DNA of 64,000 nucleotides, from assembly GCA_001890945.1 (NCBI GenBank), contig MLAX01000006.1:310001-374000 (forward strand), read 5' to 3'. Numbering within the stretch: the first letter of the stretch is position 1; each line of letters opens with the position of its first letter. Positions 62,493-64,000 of the stretch are shown piece after piece. The DNA is from Alphaproteobacteria bacterium AO1-B (GTDB lineage: Bacteria; Pseudomonadota; Alphaproteobacteria; Rhizobiales; Stappiaceae). The translations under genes were made by a program, and so were the position numbers. The notes below the pieces were generated by a model. That model saw only the letters and a list, made by a program, of their open reading frames with translations. It made no database searches and was not told where the DNA came from.

Positions 62493-62834
62493 TCAGCTTC
62501 GTGGCCGACTTGCCCTGATCGCACGCTTTTCGCTGTATGCCTGTACAGCATAAGCTCCGGACATCGCGATCATGGCCGCAGCCAGTCCGATGGCAACATC
62601 AACGGCGCCGGAAAAGGGCAGCCTGAACGCGTAGATGAAAATTTCGATGTAGCTGACTGTGAAGCCAATCACGAGACCTATTGCAAGCAAGATTGAAATG
62701 CGGTCGCTTCCCCATCCTTTCTGATCGCGGGTCTCGCTCTGGAAGTGTCCGGAAACGCGAAAATATGCCCAAATAATAAACCCGAAGACCGCGGCAGAAA
62801 GGGTCATGACCGCAGCAGGTTGTATGATTTCCAT
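62493..62834 (-). CDS. Hypothetical membrane protein, three segments
   Basis: A 113-residue protein with three membrane segments (about 8-27, 45-68 and 75-98) separated by a charged loop (SETRDQKGWGSDR). AGGGA lies ahead of the ATG at 62834; the open frame continues to 62933 without conserved sequence. No family is recognised. It converges on the DUF1194 gene with 11 bases between stops. Confidence 0.65.
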   Translation of the reverse strand: MEIIQPAAVMTLSAAVFGFIIWAYFRVSGHFQSETRDQKGWGSDRISILLAIGLVIGFTVSYIEIFIYAFRLPFSGAVDVAIGLAAAMIAMSGAYAVQAYSEKRAIRASRPRS

Positions 62835-63052
62835 TTTGTTGGATCCCTGTTTTAGGAATGCTATCCGGGCGGGGGTGTCCGGGAGTGAAAGCGACATGGG
62901 AATCAATTGCGGCAACGGCAAGAGGTCACTCAAAATTTCCGGTTCTTGGCATCATCCGGTGTTTGCATCCAATGCAAGGAAGTCGTGGTCAACCTGTATC
63001 CGGCTCAGATCGCTGCTGGACCCGCTATTGGCGCAGCCATAGGATCGCATCC

Positions 63053-63742
63053 ATGGCACGCATTCTGGAAACCGAGCTTTACGAGCCGGTCAAGGCATTC
63101 TTGGAAAAACAGGGGTATGAGGTGAAGGCTGAAGTAGGGTCGGCCGACATTGTGGCTTGCCGGGGTAACGACGATCCGGTGATCGTGGAACTGAAGACCG
63201 GCTTTACCCTCAGCCTGTTTCACCAGGCCGTTGACCGGCAAGGGGTGACCGACTCGGTTTATATTGCCGTTGCGCGGGGCAGCGGGCGCCGTTTTCAAGC
63301 GGCGCTAAAAAGTAATCTCAAGCTCGCGCGCAGGCTGGGGCTTGGACTTATTACGGTCCGGCTCGCAGATCAGCTGGTCGAAGTTCATGCTGATCCAGCG
63401 CCCTTCACACCTCGCAAGATGAAATCGCGGAAAGACCGGCTTCTGCGTGAATTTGCCCGCCGTGTCGGAGATCCGAATACCGGTGGCTCGACGCGCGTCA
63501 CGCTCGTCACGGCCTACCGGCAAGATGCCATGAGATGTGCTCAGTATTTAAATGAAAATGGTCCAAGCCGGGGCGCGGAGGTTGCCAAAGCAACTGGCGT
63601 TGAGCGGGCCACACGGATAATGGCGGATGATCACTACGGGTGGTTCGAACGGGTGGAACGTGGGATTTACGGTTTGACCCCGAAGGGCACAGAGGCGAGG
63701 GAAAACAAGATAATAGAAGCATCTGAAAGCAAAAAAAAATGA
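63053..63742 (+). CDS. DUF2161 protein, predicted PD-(D/E)XK-type phosphodiesterase
   Basis: This 229-residue protein has the DUF2161 core at residues 5-110: ETELYEPVKAFLEKQGYEVK, then VGSADIVACRG with the acidic residue, and VIVELKTGFTLSLFHQAVDR with the ExK motif. This is the catalytic pattern of PD-(D/E)XK nucleases. The C-terminal half contains a winged-helix-like region (RGAEVAKATGVERATRIMAD). The ATG at 63053 fits the conserved start; an earlier in-frame start at 62858 does not. It is common in alphaproteobacteria and its role in vivo is unknown. Confidence 0.88.
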   Translation: MARILETELYEPVKAFLEKQGYEVKAEVGSADIVACRGNDDPVIVELKTGFTLSLFHQAVDRQGVTDSVYIAVARGSGRRFQAALKSNLKLARRLGLGLITVRLADQLVEVHADPAPFTPRKMKSRKDRLLREFARRVGDPNTGGSTRVTLVTAYRQDAMRCAQYLNENGPSRGAEVAKATGVERATRIMADDHYGWFERVERGIYGLTPKGTEARENKIIEASESKKK

Positions 63743-63764
63743 GGGGCAATTCTACATAGAGATT

Positions 63765-64000
63765 TCAAAACAGGGCGTTTGACGAAAAGCCTACGGCATC
63801 GCCGGGAACCGGATGGCCAATCAGGAAACCTTGACCAAATGCCACGCCAAGGTCTTGAAGCGCTGCAAGTTGTTCCTGTGTCTCGATGCCTTCGGCAACG
63901 ATTTGCTTGCCAAGCTTGGCTGTGAGCTTTGCGATCGTTTCGACGATTGCCATATCGACATCGGATGTCAGCATTGAGCGAACGAAAGACACATCGAGCT
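63765..64000 (-). CDS. EAL-domain cyclic di-GMP phosphodiesterase, C-terminal part (truncated by window edge)
   Basis: Only the last 78 codons are visible; the gene continues beyond base 64000. The fragment reads LDVSFVRSMLTSDVDMAIV, then GKQIVAEGIETQEQLAALQDLG and QGFLIGHPVPGD. These are the closing motifs of an EAL domain, including the catalytic-glutamate segment (AEGIET) and the final QGF loop. EAL proteins degrade c-di-GMP; whether this one is active or has a GGDEF partner domain cannot be seen. The motif here was split to stay short: GKQIVAEGIETQ and QLAALQDLG. Confidence 0.9.
   Translation of the reverse strand, partial: LDVSFVRSMLTSDVDMAIVETIAKLTAKLGKQIVAEGIETQEQLAALQDLGVAFGQGFLIGHPVPGDAVGFSSNALF

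Noticed and set aside
63640..63665. GGTTCGAAC resembling a tRNA T-arm
   Set aside because: It lies inside the DUF2161 gene and no other cloverleaf arms are present.

Overview
The window is a chromosomal segment of an alphaproteobacterium, most likely of the Hyphomicrobiales (Rhizobiales). The evidence is the gene neighbourhoods: rsh-pyrE-DUF2062-acpS-lepB-rnc-era, hemB-RDD-bpt, nrdR-ribD-ribE-ribH-nusB-thiL, plsX-fabH-ihfA-merR, the LdtR/LdtP pair, a K+-independent H+-pyrophosphatase, and a Mg-type (Asp-rich) porphobilinogen synthase. A marine Roseibium/Labrenzia-like genome would fit, but that is inference; no 16S gene is present.

Layout. 0-6.6 kb (minus strand): information and stringent-response operon rpoZ, rsh, pyrE, DUF2062, acpS, lepB, rnc, era (era cut by the window start). 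6.9-8.2 kb: NYN/LabA nuclease-like protein and a family-5-type uracil-DNA glycosylase. 8.2-12.8 kb (minus): hemB, RDD protein, an SLC13-type permease and the N-end-rule leucyltransferase Bpt. 13.0-16.7 kb: valine/isobutyryl-CoA catabolism (acyl-CoA dehydrogenase, 3-hydroxyisobutyryl-CoA hydrolase, 3-hydroxyisobutyrate dehydrogenase) behind a promoter overlapped by a perfect palindrome. 16.9-19.4 kb: the cell-wall stress pair ldtR/ldtP and a small DUF6898 gene. 19.4-22.8 kb (minus): a complete siaABCD-type operon coupling a sensor phosphatase and a kinase to a diguanylate cyclase through a phospho-switch protein. 23-28.9 kb: glyA behind a folded leader, then nrdR, riboflavin genes, nusB and thiL. 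29-37.7 kb: MFS permease, hppA, bamE, a cytochrome bc1 assembly chaperone, DUF177, plsX, fabH, ihfA and a MerR regulator.

37.7-46.2 kb is an accessory stretch ending at the 3' end of a tRNA-Pro(GGG). It holds a glycerophosphodiesterase, an unusual cytochrome P450, a low-GC orphan with a membrane segment, a metalloprotease with three C-terminal repeats, and a divergent MarR/ABA4-like pair sharing a triple-palindrome operator. 46.4-56.2 kb is a compact exopolysaccharide locus (polymerase/ligase, priming transferase, glycosyltransferase, Wza-like exporter, Wzc-like chain-length protein with a degenerate kinase domain, GNAT-fold protein, polysaccharide deacetylase).

56.2-64 kb returns to household genes: DUF2842, heme A synthase, O-acetylhomoserine sulfhydrylase, two tiny membrane-protein genes (one of only 30 codons with an excellent ribosome binding site), a CoA-binding protein, an enoyl-CoA hydratase, a DUF1194 von Willebrand protein, a DUF2161 nuclease-fold protein and the 3' end of an EAL-domain gene cut by the window end. 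No insertion sequences, integrases, CRISPR arrays or rRNA genes were seen.
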